A DNA stretch of 64,000 nucleotides, from NCBI GenBank assembly GCA_905250115.1, contig CAJNOI010000143.1, positions 1 to 64,000 on the forward strand. Direction: 5' to 3'. The number at the start of each line of letters is the position of its first letter. Position 1 is the first letter of the stretch. Under the pieces are notes generated by a model. It was not told where the DNA came from. It was given only the letters and a program-made list of their open reading frames with translations, and made no database searches. Of the stretch, positions 35,940-46,982 are shown one piece after another. Both the position numbers and the translations under genes were made by a program. The DNA comes from Adineta steineri. Its lineage: Eukaryota > Rotifera > Eurotatoria > Adinetida > Adinetidae.

Positions 35940-36680
35940 TTAATCTAAACTTGGTTCGTCAATGATTGAGTTTTGATGCTGATCGAAAGAAGTTTCCTCA
36001 CCAGCCAATTCTAACACCAAGACTTTGTTTAAGTTAGAGAGAATGATGGAATATTTGTTTAATAGTTCAGTTCCAAGGACGCCTTTCGCTCGACCCATCG
36101 TTAATAACATACGAAGTGATGCGGGTAATGAGCCAAATGTCAATGTTTCCACGTTCCCATTGATGTTAACATCAATTTTGTAAACATTCGTTTTATAAGT
36201 ACCTATCATAGGATGAAAATCATCCATTTCACCAATAGATGTGCCAATAAGAAGATCATCACTCAGATACGATATTTTAGCACCAGTATCAAAATATAAT
36301 CTATGATTTGTATTTTCAATTTTCAAAGTTATAATAGGAATGGTCATGATCATATCTATGATAGGTAATTTGATTGCTGTATCTCCATGAAGAAAAGGTG
36401 TATTGGAAAAAGTAATATGAGTTCGAGTAAATCGAATATCGAAATTCTTGAGAATATTCATACCAATCAATCCATCGATCTTTAGACCACTTAATTTACT
36501 GAGTGAATCAGCTGTAACTCCACTTATGTCAGCATTTGGTATCGGAAAATGTATTCCATTGATAATAATATTTGTTCCACTTCCAAATGACATTGGAGAG
36601 CCAGTATCGATAACATAATCGAATTGATTGAGGTTAACAATAATATGACCATCTAGAAATTTGATCGCGAATGTATTCAT
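35940..36680 (-). CDS. Compact aspartyl protease with two DTG motifs
   Basis: Single exon, 246 aa. There are two retropepsin-like half-sites: YVIDTGSPMSFG (Asp25) followed 45 residues on by DGLIGMNIL, and LYFDTGAKISYLS (Asp131) followed about 70 residues on by KGVLGTELL. Each half thus has D-T-G plus the hydrophobic-hydrophobic-Gly psi-loop partner. Known: pepsins are two-lobed but about 330 aa or more; retroviral-type proteases have one DTG and dimerise. No reverse transcriptase, gag, integrase or LTR is nearby, so this is not an obvious retroelement protein. No signal peptide or propeptide is visible. Inferred: an intracellular single-chain protease resembling bacterial clan AA proteins. 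Confidence 0.78.
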   Translation of the reverse strand: MNTFAIKFLDGHIIVNLNQFDYVIDTGSPMSFGSGTNIIINGIHFPIPNADISGVTADSLSKLSGLKIDGLIGMNILKNFDIRFTRTHITFSNTPFLHGDTAIKLPIIDMIMTIPIITLKIENTNHRLYFDTGAKISYLSDDLLIGTSIGEMDDFHPMIGTYKTNVYKIDVNINGNVETLTFGSLPASLRMLLTMGRAKGVLGTELLNKYSIILSNLNKVLVLELAGEETSFDQHQNSIIDEPSLD

Positions 36681-38853
36681 TTGATTCTATTATATAAATT
36701 ATTCAAATTTTAAATATTTTTATCTAAAAGCAATCGTTGATTAATAATAAATTAAACATATATAAGTAAATGAAAAAATGTAAAATTTATAATTCTCTTA
36801 TGTCTTACTGAATATTATTGTTAGTAATCAAGTTTCGTTATAAATGAAAAATACACGATCATATAATATTTATATTTATAATTTTGTTGGTAAAAACATG
36901 AAAAAGGAAACGAATGACATCATTATGACGAAAGAATTGTAAAAAAATCATATATTTGTTGAGAGAATGATGCATGTTATTTCACAACGTTTTTTCCCTT
37001 TTTTCTTTTCTTTCTACACTAACGGCTATTTATTGACTGAATCATTTCAGACGAGATGTAAGTGTAGCTTTACCTTTTTGTATGATTCATTTATTTGTCG
37101 ACGAATAACGACACACCACTTTCGAATTTACCTATAGAGCGAAGCAGACGTATTCATCTTAGACTTTCGTTAGTCGGTCTGAATGCATTCTCCAATATTT
37201 AGATTTCATCAGATGAAAATATAATTAATATCTGAGGGTGGGTGAAGCTGTGATTGTGTAATTATTGTTGGTTTTGCTTCGAGAATACTAATATCTATCC
37301 ATATTTTAGTTCAGAGAAGAAATATTTCTGATATTTGACGATCGCTTGTCAGTATAAGTTGAATTTTAGCGAAATATGGTTCATCCTACATTGGTCGAAA
37401 GTAAAAATGGCACTACCTACCACGTCCTTTTTCAATTAAAGTTGAGATTACTCTAACAATGAATGTAAGTGTTTCATATGATCATTTATCTCTTCATAAT
37501 TAGTCAATCGACAGCAAAGTATAAATAAACTAAAATTTTATCGAATAGAGAATTACTTACGGTATTCATGTATTATTCGTTTAAAAGACAAAGAGAACAC
37601 AACAGTTTGTCTACATACTTCTCAGACTATAAAAATCGAAGCTCAGCGATATATGTAAAGCATTGTAAGACTCGCCTAAAATAACATAATTCATTATGTA
37701 TCCAATAATAATCAATGATATATTAAAATATCAGTCGAGTTCTTTGTATGGAGAGCTGAATGTTCAGTTTTATTTAAGGTAAAAACAAAAAAGTCATGGT
37801 CATTGGGATTATAGCATGAAGATTAGTTGTAGATACACTTCTAGACTACTGAACTTCAGCTGTTATTCTCTTGAAGCGAGTATATCTATCATTCTGAAAT
37901 GTTCGGCTTCTTCTCTTTAGTTTTAAGTAAACCATTCTTCGAAAAAGAAAACTTCATATTTGCCTATGTTTACCACATATGAGTGGGGAGTTTTAATCGT
38001 TTGTCTAGAACTGCACTCAAAATATTACTTTTCTTATAATATCCGGTTAAACTAAAAGTTCAGCTATACAATATATGTATGGATTAATGTAGTAGTCATC
38101 AGTAACTTCAGAACATTTAACGGAATTCAATGTATACTTTTCAAAATATTGCAGTACAAAACTCTACTCATTAATATCGAAAGGATATACAACTCCAGTT
38201 GCTTGAAAATTTCATGGATCTGAAAAGTTAAATATATGAACTCTAAAATATTCAAAAATTCTAATAGCTAATCAATCTCTCATACATAAAATATTGCATG
38301 AGAGCTTTTCATTTTAAATAAACAGGCACTTATACGTTGACCACTTGTCACTAACATATTGCAAGCGTGCACGTTTTGAAATGTCTTCGCCCCACTAATA
38401 TTTACTATCACTTTCAAATAAAACTAATACTACGAAAACAATCTTACATGCGCCATAGTGAACATAACGGATATTTCTTCCTTTAGATACGATCACCATC
38501 AGTCTCTCAATCGGAAAATGCCTTTTTTGTTAAAATCCTACGATAAAAACATGCGAACTATTTCATAAACTTCCTCCTTCTATCATTCTTCCACGTGAAG
38601 CAACTGCTATTAGATAGGCATCAACCAGTGATTCAAGTAACCTCGCAACAAAAATCACACTTTAGACCTAGCTTTACTTGATACACTTTTAAGCATCGCT
38701 ACAGTCCTGTAGTATTTACTAACTATGAACACAAGAAAACAAAATTCCTATTGCTGCAACATATCACATATATTTGTTGAATCGATATAAAATCTTATAA
38801 ATATTAAAAGTAAAAGTATTTCTATTTATGGTTGCTACCAATACTAATCATTT
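36681..38853. other. Long intergenic region
   Basis: About 2.2 kb without a supported gene. A half palindrome TGAGGGTGGGTGAAGCTG is at about 37233-37250. No RNA gene seen. Confidence 0.45.
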
Positions 38854-39108
38854 TCACCAGTCAGTTGTTTCTAGTCGTATATTGTCTTCGCATATTTTCC
38901 GAAGTCGTTTATTTGCATCACGACCGATGTTATTCCGTCCGACATCGAGTCTAGTGAGTGTCTGTGTGAAAAGTGTGAATGATGAAGTGTAGTGAAGAGG
39001 AAGAAGAACAAGTAGTGTTGTTACTTTATTGATCTGTAAAGCATTGCCAAGATATTGTGCTCCTTCAGCACCAATAAAATTGTCCCCGAGGTCGAGTGTG
39101 TTGAGTGT
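38854..39108 (-). CDS. 3' end of a ribonuclease-inhibitor-type LRR gene, cut by assembly gap
   Basis: Two exons are visible. Exon 39108..39025 is exactly 84 bp and encodes one 28-residue LRR (TLNTLDLGDNFIGAEGAQYL, then GNALQINK). The last exon 38961..38854 gives TLTRLDVGRNNIGRDANKRL and ends in ETTDW-stop. Splicing (AATAAA|GTAAC ... CACACAG|ACACT) joins them in phase 0. The N(x)IG.EGAQYL pattern is the NLRC/ribonuclease-inhibitor LRR type. The intron before each exon ends with a near-identical tract (CACTTTTCACA[C/T]AG), so exon plus intron behaves as a tandem unit. The remaining 5' repeats are missing in the N gap. Inferred: protein-protein interaction scaffold. Confidence 0.75.
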   Translation of the reverse strand, partial: TLNTLDLGDNFIGAEGAQYLGNALQINKVTTLLVLLPLHYTSSFTLFTQTLTRLDVGRNNIGRDANKRLRKICEDNIRLETTDW

Positions 39109-39140
39109 CTATGTGAAAAGTGTGTGGATGATAAAGTAAA

Positions 39141-39240
39141 NNNNNNNNNNNNNNNNNNNNNNNNNNNNNNNNNNNNNNNNNNNNNNNNNNNNNNNNNNNN
39201 NNNNNNNNNNNNNNNNNNNNNNNNNNNNNNNNNNNNNNNN
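39141..39240. other. Assembly gap (100 N)
   Basis: One hundred consecutive N, a conventional unknown-size gap. It falls inside a tandem LRR exon/intron array, which probably caused the assembly break. Confidence 0.98.
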
Positions 39241-39932
39241 CTCAATTAATTCATTTCATCATTTCTAAAAGTAATATAGACAATTTTAATTATAGTGCTC
39301 AGTTTAACCTTGAACATTTATAAAAGGTATTTTTTAGTTAACGACTTGTGTTAAATCTTTGAATCTTCAGTTTTATTTAATTATATTCATATTCTTTCTA
39401 AAGTTATAAGAGTAATACGGGAGAAAATAAAAGTAACGATATAAAACACAGAAATATGTAACTAGAACTTATATTTTTCGTCTCTTGAATAAATAATTAT
39501 TTTTGAAATTTATTATCGTGACTGAAAATTAGTTGCAAATAGCCATCGACTATTTGTGTGGTAAAATAGAAATCGTTGTTTGAATATAAAATACTATTAA
39601 TGCTTCTTTTTACAGAAATATGTGCTTATTATTTTTATTAATATACATCTGAACGTTATTATGGTTCATATTTTTTTATAGAACGATATGCCTTACGTTA
39701 CACATTCTCATTCTACCTCTCAATAAAAGACACCATATGATTCCGTATATCGTCAATCTCTAATAAAAATATATTTTTCTTTTATTGTACTATTTTATCA
39801 TTGATAGCGTGACAATTGGCAATCATAGCATGTATTATATTTTGATGCCCAAAGATCATCATGGTTTTTGAATCGTGATACGAATATAATGCGACAAAAA
39901 ATTTGGAATTTTTTTGATTTATTGAATAAAAA
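39241..39932. other. AT-rich intergenic DNA right of the gap
   Basis: No LRR coding continues on this side, so the 5' part of the LRR gene is in the gap or misplaced. No gene seen. Confidence 0.5.
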
Positions 39933-41237
39933 TTAAACAGAGTTTATATTAGAAAATTCATCAGATAGTTCGTCGACAATTGTACAATTAATTTGATTTG
40001 TTGTTGTCAATTGCCAAAAATGATACATCGCTTCTGCATGCTCAATGTCTTCAAATCTATTATATAAAAGATTTTAATGGTATTAACTTCAATATCAATT
40101 TGCTTACTCGACAATAAATTTTAATAAATGTTCCGATTCTTTGTTTAATTCCTCCGTTTTACAACTTTTTGCACCAAGTTTTTGTAAAATTTGGGGAAAT
40201 TCAATTGTTCTGGCTATATCTAAATATTCATAAATAAAATAAATCTATAACAATCTTTAATTGTATACCATCTAATTGAAATGTAAATATTAATTTCTTT
40301 GAAATTTTTTGTTCAGGAAGATCAATTATTTCCGCATCATGAAATAAACATTCTTCCTAAAATATTAAATTTTTATGTCTATCACAAAAATAGCTTAATT
40401 CGAAATAACTGTATCTTTTGTTGTTAGTGGTGTCATATCATCATCATCGGGAAGAAAATTCGAGTCATCAAATAAAAAATCAAGAAAATTTGAGGCATGT
40501 CCATATAATGACGTCAAAGTTCCAGTTGGCATTTGAAATAAATGACTTAATTTCGATGACATATTTGTCCAAAAATTTGTATTCTGAGAAACTGTACGAA
40601 ACCATGCAAACATTAAATCTCGATTTAATGATTTTCCAATACCAAATATTAATTGTTCAATTCCGGATACAGGTTTAATAACATCAAAATCTTTATCAAT
40701 ATATTCATGACTATTCACCATGGTTACAAGAGCAACATTATTAAAATAAATTACATTATCTTCTTCAATTGGATGAATATTTGGATGAATACTATTTAAA
40801 ATTCTACAAAATTCATCAACAACTCCTTGTCGATTTCTTCCTGCCCACATATTTGTACAAACAAGAGCACAGAAAATATTCTTTTCATAACATTCCGAAA
40901 CTAACCAACTAACATGTTCTAATCTCGCAAATGAACCTGGTGAAGCACAATAAATCATACATAATGGTTGTGTTTGTTCAATTAATGAAATCATATAAGA
41001 TCGAACTTCATTTTCATTCCAAGATTCAATACCTGGTGTATCCCATATAATAGTTTCATGTGTTGTTCGTCCATTTGTACATTTATATGAATATTGTTCA
41101 ATCGATTTTGTTACTGAATTTAAACTTCTATTTGTTTTACTTAATTTTTGTTGACAAATTGCATCAATTAAAGTACTTTTACCTACGCGTGATGATCCAC
41201 AAAGAAGAATATTTGTTTGTTTTATATTATCAACCAT
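39933..41237 (-). CDS. P-loop GTPase, AIG1-like, with small 3' exons
   Basis: Exon 1 41237..40410 carries a G domain: CGSSRVGKSTLI (G1), DTPGIESW (G3), IYCASPGSFAR, and ALVCTNMWAG (probable G4 position). Three small downstream exons (40356..40268, corrected boundary 40269; 40219..40108; 40056..39933) are open, in phase and end at a stop. The whole model is 1152 nt, 383 aa, with FEDIEHAEAMYHFWQLTTTN near the end. The first donor (ACA|GTTATT) is non-consensus. If it is not used, the protein stops at 40395 (KDTVISN) and is 280 aa. The start is the Met at 41237, by alignment with the tandem paralog. Inferred: GTP binding; cellular role unknown. Confidence 0.7.
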
Positions 41238-41337
41238 TAAGATTTTTTTTTTGTTATCTAAAATTAAATTCAAAATAAAAGATTAATTGAATTTTATTTT
41301 AAAATAAATGGCAAAAGAGAAAATATAAATACATTAT

Positions 41338-42141
41338 TTAGAGTTTTCGTTTGATTAAAGCAAGAATTAATGGAATTAAACTTCTTGCAATTTCGTCACC
41401 ATGCTCATCCCAAAATTTGATTGCGACTGGTTTTGCTAATTCATAGTATTCGATAATTTTCGCTTGCATAGTTATCCAGAACGATTGATTATCGGCGATT
41501 GTACAGCACCAGCCAACAATATTCTCATCTTTTAAGGATATTAATATTCCAAAAATAAGTTCATTAATTCCTTCAACTTCTTTTCTTATATTTAATTCTG
41601 TATCTTCATAAACAATACTATTTACTGCTGTACATAGAGCAACATTACCATAATATTTTATATTCGATTCATCACGTGTCATTCCATGATAACCAATAAG
41701 AAGAGAATGAAAATCTTTTAGAACTTCTTGGCGTCTTTGAGATCCTCCGGAATATTTATTTGTACAAACTAAAGCACAAAAGATGTTGGATTTGATACAA
41801 GTATCAACAAGCCATTGTAATTGATCAAGTCGAGCAAATGATCCAGGTGATGCACAATAAATCATACATAATGGTTTACTTTCATTCATTATTTTCGAAA
41901 AATAATTTTGAATATGATCTTTACTCCATGATTCAATACCTGGAGTATCATAAATTGTAATTGTATATTCAATGGAATTTTCAGTATCAGTTTTATTAAT
42001 TATATATTTTTCCATTCGATCAGTTTGAGAACATAAACTACCACTTGTTCGCGCAACTTCTCTTCCACAAATAGCATTTACAAGAGTACTTTTACCAACA
42101 CGGGCTGCACCACATATAACAATACTAAAGTCTCTGGACAT
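41338..42141 (-). CDS. P-loop GTPase, AIG1-like, tandem paralog
   Basis: Single exon, 267 aa from the Met at 42141 (MSRDFSIVICGAARVGKST), with an alternative Met at 42156. G1 GAARVGKST, G3 YDTPGIESW and the shared block LCMIYCASPGSFARL are identical or near-identical to the neighbour 100 bp downstream. CTNKYSG is the probable base-recognition motif. C-terminal helices end in LIPLILALIKRKL, a hydrophobic-basic tail that may contact membrane. Same strand and short spacing indicate tandem duplication. GIMAP/AIG1-like families act in immunity or organelle dynamics elsewhere; the function here is unknown. Confidence 0.8.
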   Translation of the reverse strand: MSRDFSIVICGAARVGKSTLVNAICGREVARTSGSLCSQTDRMEKYIINKTDTENSIEYTITIYDTPGIESWSKDHIQNYFSKIMNESKPLCMIYCASPGSFARLDQLQWLVDTCIKSNIFCALVCTNKYSGGSQRRQEVLKDFHSLLIGYHGMTRDESNIKYYGNVALCTAVNSIVYEDTELNIRKEVEGINELIFGILISLKDENIVGWCCTIADNQSFWITMQAKIIEYYELAKPVAIKFWDEHGDEIARSLIPLILALIKRKL

Positions 42142-43019
42142 AATAATTCGATACAAAAAAATATAATCTAAAAGAATATACTCTTAAATTTGGTTAGTTC
42201 ATAACTATAATATCGAATCAATTTCAGATTGATAGAACGATTCTGTTCAGAGATACATAAGTATTATATTCAAGTCTTCATAAACATCTTAGACTGAATG
42301 TTTCTTGATAAATAAATACAAAAATATATTATAGGCACGTTTCCTTTATAAAATGACACATATTGAAGTATGTATTATACTGGATTTTTTTTCTAACTAA
42401 TTTTGACATGTAACGAAAGTTTTAGAGATCTATATTGTGATAGATTTTGAAAGGTACACAGCATTTGATCAAGTGTCTCTGTAGTTCTTGCTACCATTGA
42501 AAAAAGAAATATTTTATCCATCCTCTTTACACTTTTATTTTGACATGAAACATAGATGTCAGATGTTACTTACACTAGAAATATATGTGAATGTGATGAA
42601 TCCACATAGCGCCGTAAAATATATTCGTATCTTATAACTTTAGCTATTTATAAAAAGAAAATAGCACTCACACCCAAACACGATTTCAAGTAATCGTATT
42701 TAAAATTAAAAAATATTTATATTGTAAAAATCAATTAATAGAAGTAAAAGTTTCGATTTAGTTCGTCTTGAATCAGTTGTTCACTCTACTTACAACTTAT
42801 TGACTCCAATTCATAGCTATATGCAGTCGACAGCTTTGAAAGACGATAACTACGAACCATGCTCTTTCTTTACATTCCCAATGAAATATATGAATAGAAT
42901 GAGGATAAACATGGAATGGCCAACATACTCAGGTCTTCATTTATCTCTCCAATCTAATATAGTACACACATATGAGCAGTTAAGCAAAACGAATTTCTTT
43001 CATCTATCATGATATATCA
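42142..43019. other. Intergenic spacer
   Basis: AT-rich. ORF 42800-43012 has no recognisable domain. No gene supported. Confidence 0.45.
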
Positions 43020-43570
43020 CATATTAAAAAATACTAAGAAATTTAAAATATTAGTACAAAGATAATGAATAATATCCTATACATTGAATATGTATGAAGA
43101 GTAGAAGATACGAAGAAATTTAGAACATTAGTGCGAAGATAATGAATAGTATTATATAAATCGAACATATACGAAGAGTAGAAGAAAAAACGAAATTATA
43201 AAAGATACGAAGAAATTTAAATCATTAATGCGAAGATAATGAATAATATCATATCTATCGAACATATATGAAAGATAGAGGAAAAAAGAAATTATAGAGA
43301 TTTATTATCACTTCCTACTCTACATCTCTCTCTTATGTATATCATATAATATATTATATATGACAAATTAACTCGGAATTTCTATATTTTCTTCTTACTT
43401 CCTACCCTATGGCTATGTTATATGTGCATGGTATTATACATTATACCTGTGAAATTATCGAGAAGGTTTTTAGATTTTTTCATTAAGTGGACGTCCTTTT
43501 AGTATTATTTCTATGAGTTATTGTCAATGCGGAATTGAAATTTGTTTCTGAGTGGAAATCTAAATATACC
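43020..43570. repeat. Long direct repeat, left copy, with internal minisatellite
   Basis: Roughly three degenerate ~90-bp tandem units (GAAATTTAAAATATTAGT.., GATAATGAATA.., ATATATGAAGAGTAGAAG..) followed by a unique tail with CTTCCTACCCTATGGCTAT and AAGTGGACGTCCTTTTAGTA. Matched in the same orientation by 47700-48193. Confidence 0.75.
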
Positions 43571-43629
43571 GCAAATGTATAGCATTTATCTACTTATTTT
43601 CATTTTTCACCAATAATATCGTCATATCA

Positions 43630-44694
43630 ATGGTCAACTTCAATAACTGTCTAACTGGAAAATATTATGTGTTGTTCTACGTAATTGTATTATCATGTAT
43701 TCTATACATTCTTTTCCAATTCAACCGTACCATATTCATATCTAAACCTACAATATTATTAGACAATGTAATTGGAAAGACTAATACAACATATTACTAT
43801 TATCATTCATCATCTTATAATAAAACTAATTCGGAATCAATAATCTCTTTGTATTATCGGCATGCAACTTCCGAACGAAATTCTTCTTATCCTTTTATCA
43901 GTGGTGATACATTTCGAGCTTTTTCTGATTATATACATGATGAAACAAGACATGATAATTTAAGATCAGTAAAATATGGTGAAATTATTTTTGTAAAAAC
44001 CGATATGCTTCCAAGATTTTTTAAGTCATCATTTAAGTCTATACGAGAACCATTTGTACTTATTACACATAATAGTGATACTCCTACACCAGGAATATAT
44101 GACAAATATTTATTAAATCCCAAAATACTTCATTGGTACGCATCCAATCTTAATCAAAGAAATCTTCAAAAAATATCTCCTATTCCGATTGGAGTAGCTA
44201 ATACACGATGGATACAAGGAAATTTAAGTAAAATAACATTTGCTTTGAAAAACCATCGCAAACCTTGGTCTCAACGAACAACTTTTCTTTATGTTAATTT
44301 TGAAATTACAACAAACACTGTTGAACGAACAAAAGCTCTGTCACAAGCATCAACAATTGAAAATGTATATATACCTAAAAAAAGGTTTCTATTTGAAAAT
44401 TATTTAGAGCAGATAGGTAACACTAAATTTGTTTTATCACCACCCGGTGGTGGAATTGATTGTCTTCGAACATGGGAAGCTTTATTAATGGGTGCAGTAC
44501 CTATTGTTCTCACAAGTGGACTTGATCCTTTATTTACTAAAACAAGATCTATTATTATTGATGATTGGTCAAAATTGTCATACGGCTTTTTATCATCATT
44601 CAATTCTTCGTTGGATGATCGCTATGTACCCGATGTTTTATATGCTGAATATTGGCGTCGAACAGTTTTCAAGCATCGAAAGAGAGTTGATTAA
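43630..44694 (+). CDS. Exostosin-like (GT47-type) type II glycosyltransferase
   Basis: Single exon, 354 aa. A TM anchor at about residues 12-31 (YVLFYVIVLSCILYILFQF) follows a short cytosolic tail: type II Golgi topology. The luminal part contains ITHNSDTPTP, PIPIGVANTRW and the exostosin-type donor-site block KFVLSPPGGGIDCLRTWEAL followed by MGAVPIVLTSGLDPLF. N-glycosylation sites are in the stem. Known: this C-terminal block (F..SP.G.G.D..R.WE....G..PIV) is shared by exostosins and related transferases. The donor and acceptor sugars cannot be read from sequence. The left direct repeat ends about 60 bp upstream of the ATG. Confidence 0.8.
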   Translation: MVNFNNCLTGKYYVLFYVIVLSCILYILFQFNRTIFISKPTILLDNVIGKTNTTYYYYHSSSYNKTNSESIISLYYRHATSERNSSYPFISGDTFRAFSDYIHDETRHDNLRSVKYGEIIFVKTDMLPRFFKSSFKSIREPFVLITHNSDTPTPGIYDKYLLNPKILHWYASNLNQRNLQKISPIPIGVANTRWIQGNLSKITFALKNHRKPWSQRTTFLYVNFEITTNTVERTKALSQASTIENVYIPKKRFLFENYLEQIGNTKFVLSPPGGGIDCLRTWEALLMGAVPIVLTSGLDPLFTKTRSIIIDDWSKLSYGFLSSFNSSLDDRYVPDVLYAEYWRRTVFKHRKRVD

Positions 44695-45944
44695 TATATA
44701 TATCAATCCCTCTATTGAATTATCTCGAGAAAAAAGAATTATTATTTTATATAATGACAGACCATAATGTTTAATTTTTTCATTATCGATCAATAGATCC
44801 GGAAAAAAAGTAAGTAATATATGTGTTCATTTATGTTGAAAATATGTAATATTTGTTGTTGTGTGGCTTATCAAATTGTTTCGTTCTAATAGTTGTTATG
44901 CAAATATTCAGTTTAATAATGTATTTTTATTTTTTTTTGTGCCATATTATTGTGATCTCTTTTTTCCTTTGTTTTGCATAAAATAGAAATACTGAAAATA
45001 AAACTATTTCATATGTATTAAGGTGCGGGGGTGCTCCCTGTCGAGTGTTCTGAAACTTTGTCACTTTGTAAAGGCAATGCCTGAGGGTAAAGATATCACA
45101 ATAACTTTTGGGTTGGATAAGGTTTTATGGAAAAAGTCGGTTTTTTACTATATTGTTGAAGTAATCTCAAATGTAAGTCTTACGCAGTCACCTAAATTAA
45201 CGATTCGTTTTGACAAATAAGTTCCTGAGACAAAAATTGCTTGTCGTAGTCATATCTACTGGATAAGATGTTTTCTTCCTAAGAACTTAAAGGTGAGTGT
45301 CAGAATAAGGTTAATGTAATACCCACGCCCTACTTTCGCACAATTAATTGTTTTAATTACAATAACGATTCAAACTATGATTCTTGTATGAGTCTTCTTC
45401 TTTTTAATTTTCAGGAAAAAAGATGAGTTTAATTTCGAAAGACGTGCATCAAAATTCCGAAAATGCTTTTCATTACAACATATTTAAAATTGAATAGAAC
45501 CTATCGACTTCGATTGAGTAAGTTAGGTCATAGCTGTAATATGAACTAATTCATATAGAGTTTTAACGACGTATATTCATAGATTATGTTTTTGATGCTT
45601 TTTTTCCTTTTAATAAATAAATGCGTAATTTCACCATATCTCTTTGATTTTCTACGTAGTTTCTTGTTGCATTATCAAGTAGTTACTATCATTATAATGA
45701 AAAATAATGGCTATAATTGCATGATAATAAAATGCATGGATGATTCTTTTGTTTTGCCAAAGAAGTGCGTTCTTACTGTTTTTGAAGAGCTTTTCACAAT
45801 AGATCTTTTGGAAAGTTTAATAAGAAGAAAAACTAGTGGTTTCTAAGGATTGAAGTTATAGACAAATAAAATTAATATTATCTAGTTTTGATACAAGACT
45901 CAAAAGCAGAAAGTCTTCTCTTTTCTGTTGATATCCTCTAATAA
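44695..45944. other. Convergent intergenic region
   Basis: Between the glycosyltransferase (+) and GPCR (-). A moderately GC-richer patch at 45020-45215 (TAAGGTGCGGGGGTGCTCCC start) may be a relic repeat. One palindrome at 45289-45331. ORFs here are not supported. Confidence 0.45.
45289..45331. repeat. Dispersed palindrome, copy 10
   Basis: AAAGGTGAGTGTCAGAATAA, then AATGTAATACCCACGCCCTA. A weaker member; arms pair imperfectly. Confidence 0.55.
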
Positions 45945-46982
45945 TCAGTTGAACGTTCGATGACACTGAAATTTTTGTCTGAATAGTGTCAAAAGATGAA
46001 AAAGTTCTTTTCGAAAAATACTTTCACCAAATAATGTATAAATATAAAATGGCATTCCATTCGTTAAATAGTTAAGTAAAAGAGCTATGTTATAAATAAT
46101 TGTATCGATAGAAGTTTCTATTGGAGATTTTTGTGGTCGAATGAATATTGAATAGATTTTTTCAAGAATCAATGGAAGAGTAAATAAAGTCAGAAGAATA
46201 ACTTGAATAAAAAGCATTTTAAAAAGTTGACCATCTGTTTTCTTTTTCTGTATGGTATTATGATGAGTGTATTGTTTACCAGTAAGAGGTATTTTATGTT
46301 GAATTGTATTATTCCCAATAATGAAAACAGGTACTGGACGTACTCGACGTTTAGAGCGGCGAATATTTAAGATAGTCATTACACCAAATATAATCATAAA
46401 TAGTATTGGAAGTAATACTGACATAACAAGTGCTGATACATCAATAATTAAAAGACAAAATGTATTTTTGCTGTAACATGGCAATGGAGCATTAATCAAA
46501 TTTGATTCATAACAATAGAATATATCGACATAGAGAAGACTTGAAAGAATTAAAATAATTATTGTACTGCGTTGAGCATTTCTTAAGGTACTCCATTGTC
46601 GAGTATTGACATTAAGACTTGATAAAAACCATCGGTCAATAGTCGCTAATGTAATTAACCAATAAGCAATGGTTCTAGCATTAAAGGTAAGAAAACCATG
46701 AAGTTTACATAACCAGTCCAATGTATCTGTTGGATCAATTGCCCAACTAGATAACATTCGTGTAGTAATCTCAGATAGAATAGCAATGAGATTACTAATA
46801 GATGAAATAAGAAAAAGCCAAGCACATGAATTAGAACGAAGTGTACGTTGTGATAAAACAAGAATATTAAGTATATTACCAATAACACCAAATAGAAAAA
46901 TAAAAATTGAGAGATAACGATTAATCTCAATTGAAATATCGTTCAGTTGCACAAGAAGATACTCATCCGATGATAACGACAT
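45945..46982 (-). CDS. Rhodopsin-class G-protein-coupled receptor, FMRFamide-receptor-like
   Basis: Single exon, 345 aa, seven hydrophobic helices. TM1 has GVIGNILNILVLS (class A Asn). TM3 ends LATIDRWFLSS, with DRW in place of DRY. A conserved Cys precedes TM3 (WLCKLHGF) and another lies in ECL2 (PLPCYSK). TM6 is LFIQVILLTLFTLPLIL. TM7 has LLNYLTNGMPFYIYTLFG, replacing NPxxY. Known: DRW and N-G-x-x-FYIY are frequent in bdelloid neuropeptide-like GPCR expansions. Ligand unknown. Confidence 0.88.
   Translation of the reverse strand: MSLSSDEYLLVQLNDISIEINRYLSIFIFLFGVIGNILNILVLSQRTLRSNSCAWLFLISSISNLIAILSEITTRMLSSWAIDPTDTLDWLCKLHGFLTFNARTIAYWLITLATIDRWFLSSLNVNTRQWSTLRNAQRSTIIILILSSLLYVDIFYCYESNLINAPLPCYSKNTFCLLIIDVSALVMSVLLPILFMIIFGVMTILNIRRSKRRVRPVPVFIIGNNTIQHKIPLTGKQYTHHNTIQKKKTDGQLFKMLFIQVILLTLFTLPLILEKIYSIFIRPQKSPIETSIDTIIYNIALLLNYLTNGMPFYIYTLFGESIFRKELFHLLTLFRQKFQCHRTFN

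Noticed and set aside
35940-36680. Retroviral or LTR-retrotransposon protease
   Set aside because: Two DTG motifs in one chain and no gag, RT, RNase H, integrase or LTR nearby.
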